From positions 1 through 64,000 of the forward strand of contig JAHJNN010000008.1 in NCBI GenBank assembly GCA_018820765.1: a DNA stretch of 64,000 nt. Reading direction: 5' to 3'. The stretch comes from Gammaproteobacteria bacterium (GTDB lineage: Bacteria; Pseudomonadota; Gammaproteobacteria; Burkholderiales; Thiobacillaceae). Shown piece after piece: positions 10,443-18,458 of the stretch (positions are counted from its first letter, which is position 1; the number at the start of each line of letters is the position of its first letter). The notes below the pieces were generated by a model. The model did no database searches. It was not told where the DNA came from and saw nothing but the letters and a program-made list of their open reading frames with translations. Made by a program: the position numbers and the translations under genes.

Positions 10443-11225
10443 ATGAAAACTGCACTTGCCCTGTCGTTGTTGTTTTTCACCTCTTCCGCGCTTGCCGCCG
10501 TGGTCGGCAAGGATGTCAGCTACAAGGCGGGCGACACCGTCATGAAGGGCTACCTGGCGTACGACGATGCCGCGAAGGGCAAGCGCGCCGGCGTGCTCGT
10601 GGTCCCGGAATGGTGGGGCGCGAACGATTACGCGAGAAAACGCGCGCGCATGCTGGCGAGCGAGGGCTATGTGGCGCTGGTGGTCGACATGTACGGCAAC
10701 GGCCAGATCGCCGACAACCCGCAGGACGCGGGCGCGCTGGCGGGCAACGTCAACAAGAACCCGTCGCTGGCCTACGCGCGTTTCGACGCCGCGCGCCTGT
10801 TTCTCGACAAGCAGTCCAAGGTGAAGAAGGGCGAGACCGCCGCGCTGGGCTACTGCTTCGGCGGTGGCGTGGTGCTCAACATGGTGCGTGCCGGCATGCC
10901 GCTGAAAGCGGCGGCGACCTACCACGGCGTGCTGGCGACCGACGTGTCGGTCAAGCCGGGCGGCATCAAGACCAAGCTGCGCATCTTCCACGGCGAGGCC
11001 GATCCCATCGTGCCGCCCGAGCAGGTGGAGGCGTTCAAGACCGAAATGGCCAACGCCCAGGCCGACTACATGCTGGTGAGCTACCCCGGCGTGATGCACA
11101 CCTTCACCAACCGCGAGGCCGACAGCTACGCCGCGCAATTCGGCCTGCCGCTCAAGTACGACAACGCGGCCGACAAGGATTCGTGGACCCGCACGCTGGA
11201 GTTCCTCAAGGTGACCCTCCAATAA
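10443..11225 (+). CDS. Exported dienelactone hydrolase family protein
   Basis: 260 residues with a Sec signal peptide (hydrophobic LALSLLFFTSSALA, about residues 4-18), then an alpha/beta hydrolase fold of the dienelactone hydrolase type. Catalytic triad candidates are the Cys in GYCFGGG, the Asp in HGEADPIVPP and the His in GVMHTF; PEWWG holds the conserved Glu that modulates the Cys. The substrate is unknown; no aromatic degradation genes are nearby. The start at 10443 has GGAGA eight bases upstream. Its stop overlaps the folE start by one base (TAATG). Confidence 0.85.
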   Translation: MKTALALSLLFFTSSALAAVVGKDVSYKAGDTVMKGYLAYDDAAKGKRAGVLVVPEWWGANDYARKRARMLASEGYVALVVDMYGNGQIADNPQDAGALAGNVNKNPSLAYARFDAARLFLDKQSKVKKGETAALGYCFGGGVVLNMVRAGMPLKAAATYHGVLATDVSVKPGGIKTKLRIFHGEADPIVPPEQVEAFKTEMANAQADYMLVSYPGVMHTFTNREADSYAAQFGLPLKYDNAADKDSWTRTLEFLKVTLQ

Positions 11226-11869
11226 TGTCCGACGCCTGCGACCACGACGGCCACACCCCGCACGCCAGCGGCAGCCTCGGCATCCCGCAAACCGGGCCGT
11301 TCGACCCGGCGGCGTTCGAGCGGGCGGTGAACGCCATGCTCGTCGCCTGCGGGGTGGCGCCGGATTCGGTGCACACCGGACGCACGGCCGAACGGGTGCG
11401 CGAGTTGTGGCAACGTCGCCTGCTCGGGGGCTATGCGATCGAACCCGCCGCGGCGCTGGGCGAGGGCTTTGCCGACGATCGTGACGACATGGTGGTGGTG
11501 CGCGGCATCGCGGTGCATGGCGTGTGCCCGCATCACCTGGTGCCGTTTCGCGGCGTCGCGCACGTTGCCTACATCCCCGGCGGGCGGCTGCACGGCTTCG
11601 GCCGCATCGCGCGCATGGTCGACGCCATCGGTCACCGCTTCACCTACCAGGAATGGATGACGCGCGACATCGCCGAAGCACTGGTGACGCACGGCCAGGC
11701 GCAGGGCGCGGCGTGCATCATCGAGGCCGAGCAGCTGTGCCTGCTGCTGGGCGAAGACCGGCGCGGCGACGAGCGCGTGGTGACGCAGGCCTTCACCGGC
11801 TGCTTCCGCGACAGCGACCAGCTGCGCAACGAATTCCTGCGGGCCACCTCGCAGCGCGAACTGCGTTAA
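11225..11869 (+). CDS. folE: GTP cyclohydrolase I
   Basis: A 214-residue FolE1 enzyme converting GTP to 7,8-dihydroneopterin triphosphate, the first step of tetrahydrofolate synthesis. The Zn-binding motif GVCPHHLVPF supplies Cys and His, and AEQLCL supplies the second Cys. GGRLHGFGRIARMVDAIGHR and QEWMTRDIAEAL are family blocks. The N-terminus is poorly conserved, with a His-rich stretch. It is translationally coupled to the exported hydrolase upstream, though the two roles are not obviously related. Confidence 0.93.
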   Translation: MSDACDHDGHTPHASGSLGIPQTGPFDPAAFERAVNAMLVACGVAPDSVHTGRTAERVRELWQRRLLGGYAIEPAAALGEGFADDRDDMVVVRGIAVHGVCPHHLVPFRGVAHVAYIPGGRLHGFGRIARMVDAIGHRFTYQEWMTRDIAEALVTHGQAQGAACIIEAEQLCLLLGEDRRGDERVVTQAFTGCFRDSDQLRNEFLRATSQRELR

Positions 11870-11915
11870 TCGTCGGCCGCGAAAGCGGGTGTTGTTTGAT
11901 CATGCCGTTTTGGCC

Positions 11916-11943
11916 TTGACACATACCAACCGGTATGTATGAT
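11916..11943 (+). promoter_or_regulatory. tetR promoter with overlapping operator palindrome
   Basis: TTGACA at 11916-11921 and TATGAT at 11938-11943 are separated by 16 bp, close to a sigma-70 consensus. Within the spacer, ACATACC (11921-11927) and GGTATGT (11932-11938) form a perfect 7-bp inverted repeat around AACC, the layout of a TetR-family operator that blocks RNA polymerase. The predicted +1, about 7 bases after the -10, falls at the tetR start codon. Confidence 0.75.
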
Positions 11944-11949
11944 GAGGCC

Positions 11950-12558
11950 ATGAACGCGCCTGTCAAAACATCCGACCTCACCCGGCAGACGCTGCTGGAA
12001 GCGGCATTCGCCGAAATCCACCGCAACGGCTTCCAGGCCGCCTCCCTCACGCAGATCCTGGCCGACACCGGGCTCACCAAGGGAGCGCTGTACCACCACT
12101 TTCCGGACAAGAAAGCGCTCGGCCTGGCGGTGGTGGAGGAGGTGATCCGGCCGCGCCTGGCCGCGATGATGTTCGAACCGCTGGCGGATACCCGGCAGCC
12201 GCTGGCCGCCATGCAGGCGCTGCTCGCAGCCAAGGCGGCCGAGGACGATCCGATGGTGGTGACGCTGGGCTGTCCGCTCAACAACCTGATGCAGGAGATG
12301 AGCCCGGTGGACGAAAGCTTCCGCCAGCGCCTGAACGAGGTGTTCGAAGCATGGGTTGCCGTGGTGGCGGCGGCGCTCAAACGCGGCAAGACGGCGGGCG
12401 AGGTGCGCCGCGACGTCGATGCCGAGGCCACCGCCTTCTTCATCGTGTCGGCGCTGGAGGGCTGCGTCGGCATGAGCAAGAACACGCAGTCCGTCGCGGC
12501 GTATCGCAGCTGCCTCGCGCAGCTCGGCCGCTTTCTGGACACGCTGAGAGAGCCATGA
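11950..12558 (+). CDS. TetR/AcrR family transcriptional repressor
   Basis: About 202 residues with an N-terminal helix-turn-helix (SLTQILADTGLTKGALYHHFPDKKAL), the classical TetR DNA-binding domain, and a C-terminal ligand/dimer domain containing LGCPLNNLMQEMS. The start at 11950 was preferred to an upstream ATG at 11935 because the latter lies within the -10/operator region. GAGG precedes it, but the promoter geometry suggests a transcript beginning at or near the ATG. It probably represses itself and may control the small downstream enzymes (12578-14057). The inducer is unknown. Confidence 0.9.
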   Translation: MNAPVKTSDLTRQTLLEAAFAEIHRNGFQAASLTQILADTGLTKGALYHHFPDKKALGLAVVEEVIRPRLAAMMFEPLADTRQPLAAMQALLAAKAAEDDPMVVTLGCPLNNLMQEMSPVDESFRQRLNEVFEAWVAVVAAALKRGKTAGEVRRDVDAEATAFFIVSALEGCVGMSKNTQSVAAYRSCLAQLGRFLDTLREP

Positions 12559-12577
12559 TCATCCTGGGGGAAAGTTT

Positions 12578-12979
12578 ATGAGCGCACCGATTACAAAAGG
12601 TACTCATCATGTTGGTCTTGCCGTATCGAACCTGGAAGGAAGTGCGGCCTTCTTTACTTCCTTGCTCGGCTGGCGAGAAGTCCGGAGGAATGAAGACTAT
12701 CCGGCCATTTATGTAAGCGATGGGAACACCATGGTTACGCTCTGGGCAACAAAGGAAGCGCCATCAATCCCATTCGACAAGAACCGGAATGTCGGGCTGC
12801 ACCATGTCGCTTTTCACGTAAACGACGAAGCTGACTTGTATACGGTACACCAGCGGCTAACAGCCAACGGGGCGAAAATCGAATTCGGGCCGGAGTTATT
12901 GGGGCAGGGGCCTGCCAAACACTTGATGTGCTATGAGCCAAGCGGGATTCGAGTTGAATTCGTGTGGCCAGGCAATTAG
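12578..12979 (+). CDS. VOC superfamily (glyoxalase-like) protein, atypical base composition
   Basis: 133 residues with two beta-alpha-beta-beta-beta modules: HHVGLAVSNLEGSAAFFTSLLGW and LHHVAFHVNDEADLY, ending in IRVEFVW. His residues and the terminal Glu could bind a divalent metal. Function could be glyoxalase, fosfomycin-type resistance or dioxygenase-like; sequence alone does not decide. A strong RBS (GGGGGAAAG) precedes the ATG. The gene is clearly less GC-rich and has different codon choice from its neighbours, suggesting recent acquisition. It sits 19 bp after tetR. Confidence 0.85.
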   Translation: MSAPITKGTHHVGLAVSNLEGSAAFFTSLLGWREVRRNEDYPAIYVSDGNTMVTLWATKEAPSIPFDKNRNVGLHHVAFHVNDEADLYTVHQRLTANGAKIEFGPELLGQGPAKHLMCYEPSGIRVEFVWPGN

Positions 12980-13033
12980 GCGCAAGCACCAGGAACGCGG
13001 CGCGGCGCTGAATTCTTTTACAGAAGGAACTGC

Positions 13034-13504
13034 ATGAAAGACGAATTGAACCGGCCGCGCACGCTGATCCTGCCGCCAGCGCCCTATGCTGCGGCACTCC
13101 TTGGCGGCTGGTGGCTGGACCGCAACCAGCTTGCGATGCCGCTCGATCTGGGTGCAGTGACGCGTCCGCTGGGCTGGCTCGCAGTCGGCATCGGGCTGGC
13201 GCTGTTCGTCTGGACGCTGTGGACGCTCGCGCGCCACCACACCACGGTCAATCCGTATTTCGGCGCATCCGTACTGTGTACGGACGGACCGTTCCGCCTC
13301 AGCCGCAATCCGATCTACCTCGGCGACTGGTCCATCCTGGCCGGGGTATCGCTGCTGCTGCATACCGCGTGGCCGCTGCTGTTCACCCCCCTGATCTGGC
13401 TCATGCTCCGCTTCGGCGTGATCCGGCACGAGGAAGCGCATCTCGAAGCGAAGTTCGGCGACGTCTACCGGGACTACAAAACCCGCGTCAGGCGTTGGAT
13501 TTGA
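13034..13504 (+). CDS. Isoprenylcysteine carboxyl/phospholipid methyltransferase family membrane protein
   Basis: 156 residues with three or four hydrophobic segments (about 15-35, 45-65, 95-130) and the family C-terminal signature: GPFRLSRNPIYLG, then EEAHLEAKFGDVYRDY and RVRRW. Such ICMT/PEMT-like proteins methylate lipids or small acceptors using SAM at the membrane; the acceptor here is unknown. AAGGAA lies upstream of the ATG. It sits between the VOC and CMD genes and is plausibly part of the tetR-led cluster. Confidence 0.85.
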   Translation: MKDELNRPRTLILPPAPYAAALLGGWWLDRNQLAMPLDLGAVTRPLGWLAVGIGLALFVWTLWTLARHHTTVNPYFGASVLCTDGPFRLSRNPIYLGDWSILAGVSLLLHTAWPLLFTPLIWLMLRFGVIRHEEAHLEAKFGDVYRDYKTRVRRWI

Positions 13505-13523
13505 TTTAAAACAGGAGACCGTC

Positions 13524-14057
13524 ATGAGTATTCTGCAAACCGTCACGCCCGAAGCTGCAACCGGCGAAGTCGCCGAGATCTACGCCCAGATCAAGAACGC
13601 CTGGGGACACGTGCCCGCCGCCATCCAGGTGTTCAGCGCCAATCCCTTTCTGCTCAGGCACCAGTGGGAGTACTACGGCAGCATCATGCAGCATCCCACG
13701 CTTTCGATGCCGCTGACGGCGTGCATCCGCATGCTGGTGTCGCAGGCAGGCAACTGCGACTACTGCATCGACATGAATGCCGGCATGCTGATCAACCTGG
13801 CCGGCTGGACGCCGGAGCAGGTCGCGGCCACCCGCGCCGATTTTCGCAACAGCCCGCTGAGCCCGGACGAGAAGATGCTGCTCGGCCTGGTGCTGAAGGC
13901 GACCCGCGATTCCAGCAGCGTCAGCACAGTCGACCTGCAGGCCGCCCGCGTGGCCGGCTGGTCCGACGGCGACATTCTCGACGCGGTGAACCATGGTGCG
14001 CGCATGGTGGCAGGCGACATCGTCATCAACGGGTTCAAGGTCGAGCGCGATTTCTGA
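13524..14057 (+). CDS. Carboxymuconolactone decarboxylase/AhpD-like family protein
   Basis: 177 residues with the AhpD/CMD core: SQAGNCDYCIDMNAGML, containing a CxxC pair as in peroxidase-type members, and a second helical half (EKMLLGLVLKATRD, GWSDGDILDAV). CxxC members are thiol-dependent alkylhydroperoxidases; this activity is inferred. AGGAG eight bases upstream supports the start. It is the last of the small enzymes behind tetR. Confidence 0.85.
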   Translation: MSILQTVTPEAATGEVAEIYAQIKNAWGHVPAAIQVFSANPFLLRHQWEYYGSIMQHPTLSMPLTACIRMLVSQAGNCDYCIDMNAGMLINLAGWTPEQVAATRADFRNSPLSPDEKMLLGLVLKATRDSSSVSTVDLQAARVAGWSDGDILDAVNHGARMVAGDIVINGFKVERDF

Positions 14058-14149
14058 GCGTCGCCCGGCGCCTGCTGGCGTCGGGCTACAGCGCAGCGAG
14101 GCATCGCCGTTATAGCCTGATACAAACGAGGCCATTCGGGAGTCCATCC

Positions 14150-14503
14150 ATGAAGATTACCCTGCACGATAAATCCTTGGAGGTCCGCCTCACCGCCGCC
14201 GCGCAAAAGGCGCTGGCCCGGCGCGAAACGCCGCTGGTGGCCGAGATGGAATTGCTGTTCTCCTGCCTGCTGCGCAAGCGGGTGTACTTCGGCGAATCGG
14301 CGGAGCAGTCCACCCCGGTCAACGACCGCCTGTCGGTGCGCTTCAAGCCCATTATGACGCGCCGCTGCAGCGTGGCCGAGGGCGGCGCCTCGCCGCCTTC
14401 GGAGCGTTTCCCGCTGGAGAACCCGCGCCCCTACGTGCCCAACTGGCTGGCCATCGATTACCGCCGCGGCAAGTGGGTGGGCGATTTCGGCTACGCCAGC
14501 TAG
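14150..14503 (+). CDS. Conserved hypothetical protein
   Basis: 117 residues, beginning MKITLHDKSLEVRLTAAAQKAL and rich in Arg/Lys, with no membrane segment or signal peptide. The middle has LLFSCLLRKRVYFGE, and the C-terminus is aromatic and basic (NWLAIDYRRGKWVGDFGY). I do not recognise a functional motif. GGGAG upstream supports the ATG at 14150. It converges on tatD with a 4-bp overlap of the stop codons. Typical GC content suggests a native gene. Confidence 0.7.
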   Translation: MKITLHDKSLEVRLTAAAQKALARRETPLVAEMELLFSCLLRKRVYFGESAEQSTPVNDRLSVRFKPIMTRRCSVAEGGASPPSERFPLENPRPYVPNWLAIDYRRGKWVGDFGYAS

Positions 14504-15267
14504 TTCAAGCTGAACAGTTCGCGGGCGTTGCGCGTGGTGGCCTGTGCCACTGCGTCCAGGTCCAGGCCGCGCAGTTCGGCCAGAGTATCGGCAATGCGCG
14601 GCAATTCTCCGGGCGCATTGCGGCCGCGGCCGATCCACGCCGGCGGGATGTCGGGGCTGTCGGTTTCCAGCACGATCGCGGAAAGCGGCAAGTCGACTGC
14701 CAGCCGCCGCAGGTTGTTGGCGCGCGGCCAGGTGAAGGCGCCGCCGAAGCCGAGCTTGAATCCCAGCTTGATGAATGCGTCCGCCTGCTGCGGGCTGCCG
14801 TTGAAGGCGTGGGCGATGCCGCCGCGCACGCCGATCTTGCGCAGCTGCTTCAGCAACTCGTCGTTGGCTTTGCGGCAGTGCAGCAGCACCGGCAGGTCGT
14901 AGTCACGCGCAATCTTCAGCTGCTCGACGTAGAAGAATTCCTGCGTCGCGTAGTCGAGGTTATTTACAAACAAATCGAGCCCGATTTCGCCGATGGCCAC
15001 CGGGCGCTGCGTCTCGATCTGCGCGCGCAGGTCGGCCAGGTGTTCGGGGCGGTGCACGTCGATATACATCGGGTGCAGCCCCCACGCCGGCAGGCAGCCG
15101 GGATAGCGCGCGCAGGTGGCGGCCACCGCGGCGAAATTGTCGTGGCTGACGGCCGGAACCACCAGGGTGTCGACCCCGCCGGCGATCGCGGCGGCGTAGA
15201 CCGCATCGCGGTCGGCATCGAACTCCGCCGCGTCGAGATGGCAGTGGGTGTCAATGAAAAACGGCAC
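14500..15267 (-). CDS. tatD: TatD family metal-dependent DNase
   Basis: About 255 residues. TIM-barrel metallohydrolase motifs: FIDTHCHLD at the N-terminus, AIGEIGLDLF, LLHCRKANDE, GIAHAFNGSP and the C-terminal ETDSPDIPP. TatD proteins are 3'-5' exonucleases, some acting in DNA repair. The GTG at 15267 puts VPFFIDTHCHLD at the N-terminus as in homologs. A longer frame up to 15321 would overlap the upstream gene. This GTG lies in the 3' arm of the terminator hairpin of the upstream gene, so initiation may be influenced by that fold. Confidence 0.87.
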   Translation of the reverse strand: MPFFIDTHCHLDAAEFDADRDAVYAAAIAGGVDTLVVPAVSHDNFAAVAATCARYPGCLPAWGLHPMYIDVHRPEHLADLRAQIETQRPVAIGEIGLDLFVNNLDYATQEFFYVEQLKIARDYDLPVLLHCRKANDELLKQLRKIGVRGGIAHAFNGSPQQADAFIKLGFKLGFGGAFTWPRANNLRRLAVDLPLSAIVLETDSPDIPPAWIGRGRNAPGELPRIADTLAELRGLDLDAVAQATTRNARELFSLN

Positions 15268-15284
15268 CGCGCTCGGTGCCGTTT
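15257..15284 (-). terminator. Intrinsic terminator of the Bax-inhibitor-like gene
   Basis: On the minus strand AAAACGGCACCG, a short loop, then CGGTGCCGTTTTT: a 12-bp stem with flanking A and T runs, about 20 bp after the stop at 15305. It overlaps the GTG start of tatD. Confidence 0.8.
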
Positions 15285-15304
15285 TCGTTGTGCCAGTCAC
15301 GACC

Positions 15305-15970
15305 TTAGTCGTTGCTGGCAAAACCCAGCAGGTGCAGCAGGCTGGTGAACAGGTTGAAGATCGACACGAACAGCGTGACGGTCGCCATGATGTAGTTGGT
15401 CTCGCCGCCGTGGATGATGTTGCTGGTCTCGTACAGGATGAGGCCTGACATCAGCAGGACGAACATGGCGGACACCGCCAGAGACAGGCCGGGCATCTCG
15501 AAGAAGATGGCGCCCAGGCCCGCGAGGAAGGCGACCAGGATGCCGACCATGAGGAAGCCGCCCATGAAGCTGAAGTCCTTGCGCGTGGTCATCACGTAGG
15601 CCGACAGGCCGAGGAAGATCGCGGCGGTGCCGCCCATCGCCATCATCACCACCTGGCTGCCGTTGGGCAGCGCCAGATAGGCGTTGAGGATCGGGCCGAG
15701 GGTGTAGCCCATGAAGCCGGTCAGCGCGAACACGAAGGCGATGCCCAGGCCGCTGTCGCGGAACTTGGTGGTCAGGAACAAGAGGCCGAAGTAGCCGACC
15801 AGGGTGATGATCATGCCGGGGTGCGGCAGGTTCAGGGCCATCGACAGGCCGGCGGTGAGCGCGGAAAACGCCAGCGTCATCGACAGCAGCATGTAGGTGT
15901 TCCTGACGACCTTGTTGGTCGACATGGCCGCAGACTGGCTGCGGCTGAGGGTGGTGACTTGCGGGTTCAT
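15305..15970 (-). CDS. Bax inhibitor-1/YccA family inner-membrane protein
   Basis: 221 residues with seven predicted hydrophobic helices starting near residue 27 and the UPF0005 signature region (GYTLGPILNAYL). E. coli YccA modulates FtsH; other BI-1 members are pH-sensitive calcium leak channels. Which applies here is unknown. The start at 15970 has GAGGAG upstream. Transcription ends at the hairpin at 15257-15284. Confidence 0.9.
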   Translation of the reverse strand: MNPQVTTLSRSQSAAMSTNKVVRNTYMLLSMTLAFSALTAGLSMALNLPHPGMIITLVGYFGLLFLTTKFRDSGLGIAFVFALTGFMGYTLGPILNAYLALPNGSQVVMMAMGGTAAIFLGLSAYVMTTRKDFSFMGGFLMVGILVAFLAGLGAIFFEMPGLSLAVSAMFVLLMSGLILYETSNIIHGGETNYIMATVTLFVSIFNLFTSLLHLLGFASND

Positions 15971-16267
15971 CTAGGCTCCTCTATGAATGGCAAAACTGAT
16001 GTGCTGATACAGAGTGGATTTGCACCGCACAGGTTCCCGAATGCGTTCGGGATTGGGTATCAGGATACCGTGATGCGGCCCGGCTTGCTACCCACAACCT
16101 TGCGGACGCCAGGGTTTTTGTCGGCTTGATTGGGAAGCACAAATGTATTCGTCATCGCGAGGCTCGCAGAGCCGTGGCGATCCAGCCCCCTTGATGCCGT
16201 TGGCATTCTGGATTGCTTCGCGTTGCTCGCAATGACAGAAATGAATCAATCAGCGCTTTCCTTGCGG
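15971..16267. other. Intergenic region with a dispersed repeat
   Basis: 297 bp between the BI-1 gene and the slipin gene. Bases 16034-16051 form a hairpin (TCCCGAATGCGTTCGGGA). Bases 16151-16236 form a dispersed palindromic element listed separately. No coding potential was recognised. Confidence 0.6.
16151..16236. repeat. Dispersed imperfect palindrome, 86 bp
   Basis: GTCATCGCGAG at 16151-16161 pairs with CTCGCAATGAC at 16226-16236 with one mismatch. GCGATCCAG (16177-16185) pairs with CTGGATTGC (16208-16216). This resembles a widespread proteobacterial extragenic repeat. A half copy matching 16208-16236 closely is present at 50311-50339. Confidence 0.7.
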
Positions 16268-17026
16268 TCACTCGCCGGGTTTGGTGGCGCGCATCATCAG
16301 GTTCATCAGTTCGCCCGGCATCGGGAAGACGATGGTATTGGTCCTGTCTCCGGCGATATTGGCGAGCGTTTGCAGATAGCGCAGCTGCATCGCCTGCGGC
16401 CGGCCGGCGAGAACTTCGGCGGCGGCCAGCAGCTTTTCGGACGCCTGCAGTTCGCCTTCGGCGTGAATCACCTTGGCACGCCGTTCGCGTTCGGCCTCGG
16501 CCTGTTTGGCGATGGCGCGCACCATCGTTTCGTCGATGTCGACGTGCTTGATCTCGACGTTGGACACCTTGATGCCCCAGGCGTCGGTCTGCGCGTCCAG
16601 CAATTGCTGGATGTCCTGGTTCAGGCGCTCGCGCTCGGCCAGCATGTCGTCCAGTTCGTGCTTGCCGAGTACGGCGCGCAGCGTCGTCTGCGCCAGCTGG
16701 CTGGTGGCGACCAGGTAATCCTCCACCTGCAGGATGGACTTGGCCGGATCGATGACGCGGAAATACACCACCGCGTTGACTTTGACCGAAACGTTGTCGC
16801 GCGAGATCACGTCCTGGCTCGGCACGTCGAACACCACGGTGCGCAGATCCACCCGCACCATCTGCTGGATGCCGGGAATGATGATGATCAGCCCCGGTCC
16901 CTTCACCTTCCAGAAGCGTCCCAGCATGAACACCACGCCGCGCTCGTATTCGCGCAGGATGCGTATGCTGGCGACCAGCAGCGCGACGATGACAAGGACG
17001 ATGGTGAGACCGCCGAATTCAAACAT
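16268..17026 (-). CDS. SPFH/Band 7 slipin (stomatin-like membrane scaffold)
   Basis: 252 residues: one N-terminal membrane helix (LTIVLVIVALLVASI), then the SPFH domain (REYERGVVFMLGRF, GLIIIIPGIQQMVRVDLRT) and a coiled-coil tail (KQAEAERERRAKVIHAEGE). Slipins pair with NfeD proteases and organise membrane microdomains; nfeD lies immediately upstream. The start at 17026 has AAGGAG nearby. An upstream in-frame extension would be translated from repeat DNA and is rejected. Confidence 0.92.
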   Translation of the reverse strand: MFEFGGLTIVLVIVALLVASIRILREYERGVVFMLGRFWKVKGPGLIIIIPGIQQMVRVDLRTVVFDVPSQDVISRDNVSVKVNAVVYFRVIDPAKSILQVEDYLVATSQLAQTTLRAVLGKHELDDMLAERERLNQDIQQLLDAQTDAWGIKVSNVEIKHVDIDETMVRAIAKQAEAERERRAKVIHAEGELQASEKLLAAAEVLAGRPQAMQLRYLQTLANIAGDRTNTIVFPMPGELMNLMMRATKPGE

Positions 17027-17036
17027 GCTGTTCTCC

Positions 17037-18458
17037 TTAAGTCGCTTTGGGCTCAGCCTTTGTCCCCTCTCCCGCAAGCGGGGGAGGGTTGGGGAGGGGG
17101 CCACAGGGTTCAACGTCCAGAATCAGGTCGCGCCGCGCGCGTACCCGCACCCGGCTACCGCGCTTCAGCGGCACATTGCTGCGGACCCGCCACTGTTCGC
17201 CGTGGATGTGGGCCCAGCCTTCCTGCTCCATGTCTCCCAGGATTTCGCCGGCGGCGCCGATCATTTCCTCGGCGCCGGTCACCACCGGGCGCGCCCGTGC
17301 CTTGATCGCCATGCCGACGACGAAAAAGCTGAACAGCGCGCTTGTCGCCGCCAGCGGGACGATCAGCGCCCACGGAATGCCGTAGCCCGGGACGTCGGTG
17401 TCGATCAGCATCACCGAGCCGATGACGAAGGCGATGATGCCGCCCAGGCCGAGCGCGCCGAAGCTGGGAATGAAGGCTTCCGAAATCATCAGCACGATGC
17501 CGAGGATCATCAGCGCCAGCCCGGCATAGCTGATCGGCATGACCTGCAGCGCGAACAACCCGAGCAGCAGGCAGATGCCGCCGACCACGCCGGGGAACAG
17601 CATGCCGGGGTTGGAGAATTCGTAGATCAGCCCGTAGATGCCCAGCAGCATCAGGATGTAGGCGATGCTGGGGTCGCCGATCACCGCCAGCAGGCGGCTG
17701 CGCCAGTCGGGCGTGACGCGCTCGATGGTGGCGCGGGCGGTGTCCAGGGTGACAGTCTGGCCGTCCATCTTGATCGTGCGGCCATCGAGCTGCTTCAGCA
17801 GGTCGTCGAGGTCGGCCGCCACCAGGTCGATCACCTTCAGTTCAAGCGCCTCGGATGCCGGCAGGCTGACGGCTTCACGCACCGCCCGCTCGGCCCATTC
17901 GACATTGCGTCCGCGCAGTTCGGCCAAGCCGCGGATGTAGGCCGCGGCGTCGTGTACCGCCTTGCGCATCTTGGGATCCCCCGCCGGGGGCTCGGCAGGT
18001 TTCTGGGCATCGGGCTTGCCGGGGGCGGCGGGTTTCTCGGGCGTGCCGGGCTGCCCGCCCGGCGCCAGTTCGACCGGCGTTGCCGCACCCAGATTGGTCG
18101 CAGGCGCCATCGCTGCGATGTGGCTGGCGTACAGGATGTAGGTGCCCGCACTGGCGGCGCGGGCCCCCTGGGGCGAGACGTAGGTGGCCACCGGCACCGG
18201 CGAGGCGAGGATCGCCTTGATGATGTCGCGCATCGAGGTGTCGAGCCCGCCTGGCGTGTCCATCTCGATCACGATCAGATGCGCCTGGTCGTCATTCGCC
18301 TTCTTGATGCCGCGCAGCAGGTAGTCGGCGCTGGCCGGGCCGATCGCGCCCTGCACGGTCAGCACCCGCACCGTCGCCGCGCTGGCGGGGGCGGCCAGCA
18401 GCAACGTCAGGCAGGCAAACAGGACAAGTCGGGACAGCAAGCGCAGCGGGTCGGCCAT
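17037..18458 (-). CDS. nfeD: NfeD-type membrane serine protease, repeat-derived C-terminus
   Basis: 473 residues: signal peptide (about 1-28), ClpP-like protease domain (VLTVQGAIGPASADYL; IEMDTPGGLDTS; nucleophile region GARAASAGTYIL), a Pro-rich linker (about 130-160), multiple membrane helices (about 255-385) and a C-terminal OB-fold NfeD domain. Family members cleave stomatin C-termini, and the cognate slipin follows. The last 20 or so residues (PLPNPPPLAGEG...) and the stop codon come from a palindromic repeat at 17041-17101, so the native end was probably at about DLILDVEP. Confidence 0.9.
   Translation of the reverse strand: MADPLRLLSRLVLFACLTLLLAAPASAATVRVLTVQGAIGPASADYLLRGIKKANDDQAHLIVIEMDTPGGLDTSMRDIIKAILASPVPVATYVSPQGARAASAGTYILYASHIAAMAPATNLGAATPVELAPGGQPGTPEKPAAPGKPDAQKPAEPPAGDPKMRKAVHDAAAYIRGLAELRGRNVEWAERAVREAVSLPASEALELKVIDLVAADLDDLLKQLDGRTIKMDGQTVTLDTARATIERVTPDWRSRLLAVIGDPSIAYILMLLGIYGLIYEFSNPGMLFPGVVGGICLLLGLFALQVMPISYAGLALMILGIVLMISEAFIPSFGALGLGGIIAFVIGSVMLIDTDVPGYGIPWALIVPLAATSALFSFFVVGMAIKARARPVVTGAEEMIGAAGEILGDMEQEGWAHIHGEQWRVRSNVPLKRGSRVRVRARRDLILDVEPCGPLPNPPPLAGEGTKAEPKAT
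17041..17101. repeat. GC-rich palindromic element at the nfeD 3' end
   Basis: The core CCCCTCTCCCGCAAGCGGGG, followed by GAGGGTTGGGGAGGGGGC, is preceded by TTTGGGCTCAGCCTTTG. The same left flank and hairpin occur at 25325 (inside mnhD) and 26341 (inside mnhAB). It encodes PLAGEGTKAEPK in the nfeD frame. Confidence 0.75.
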
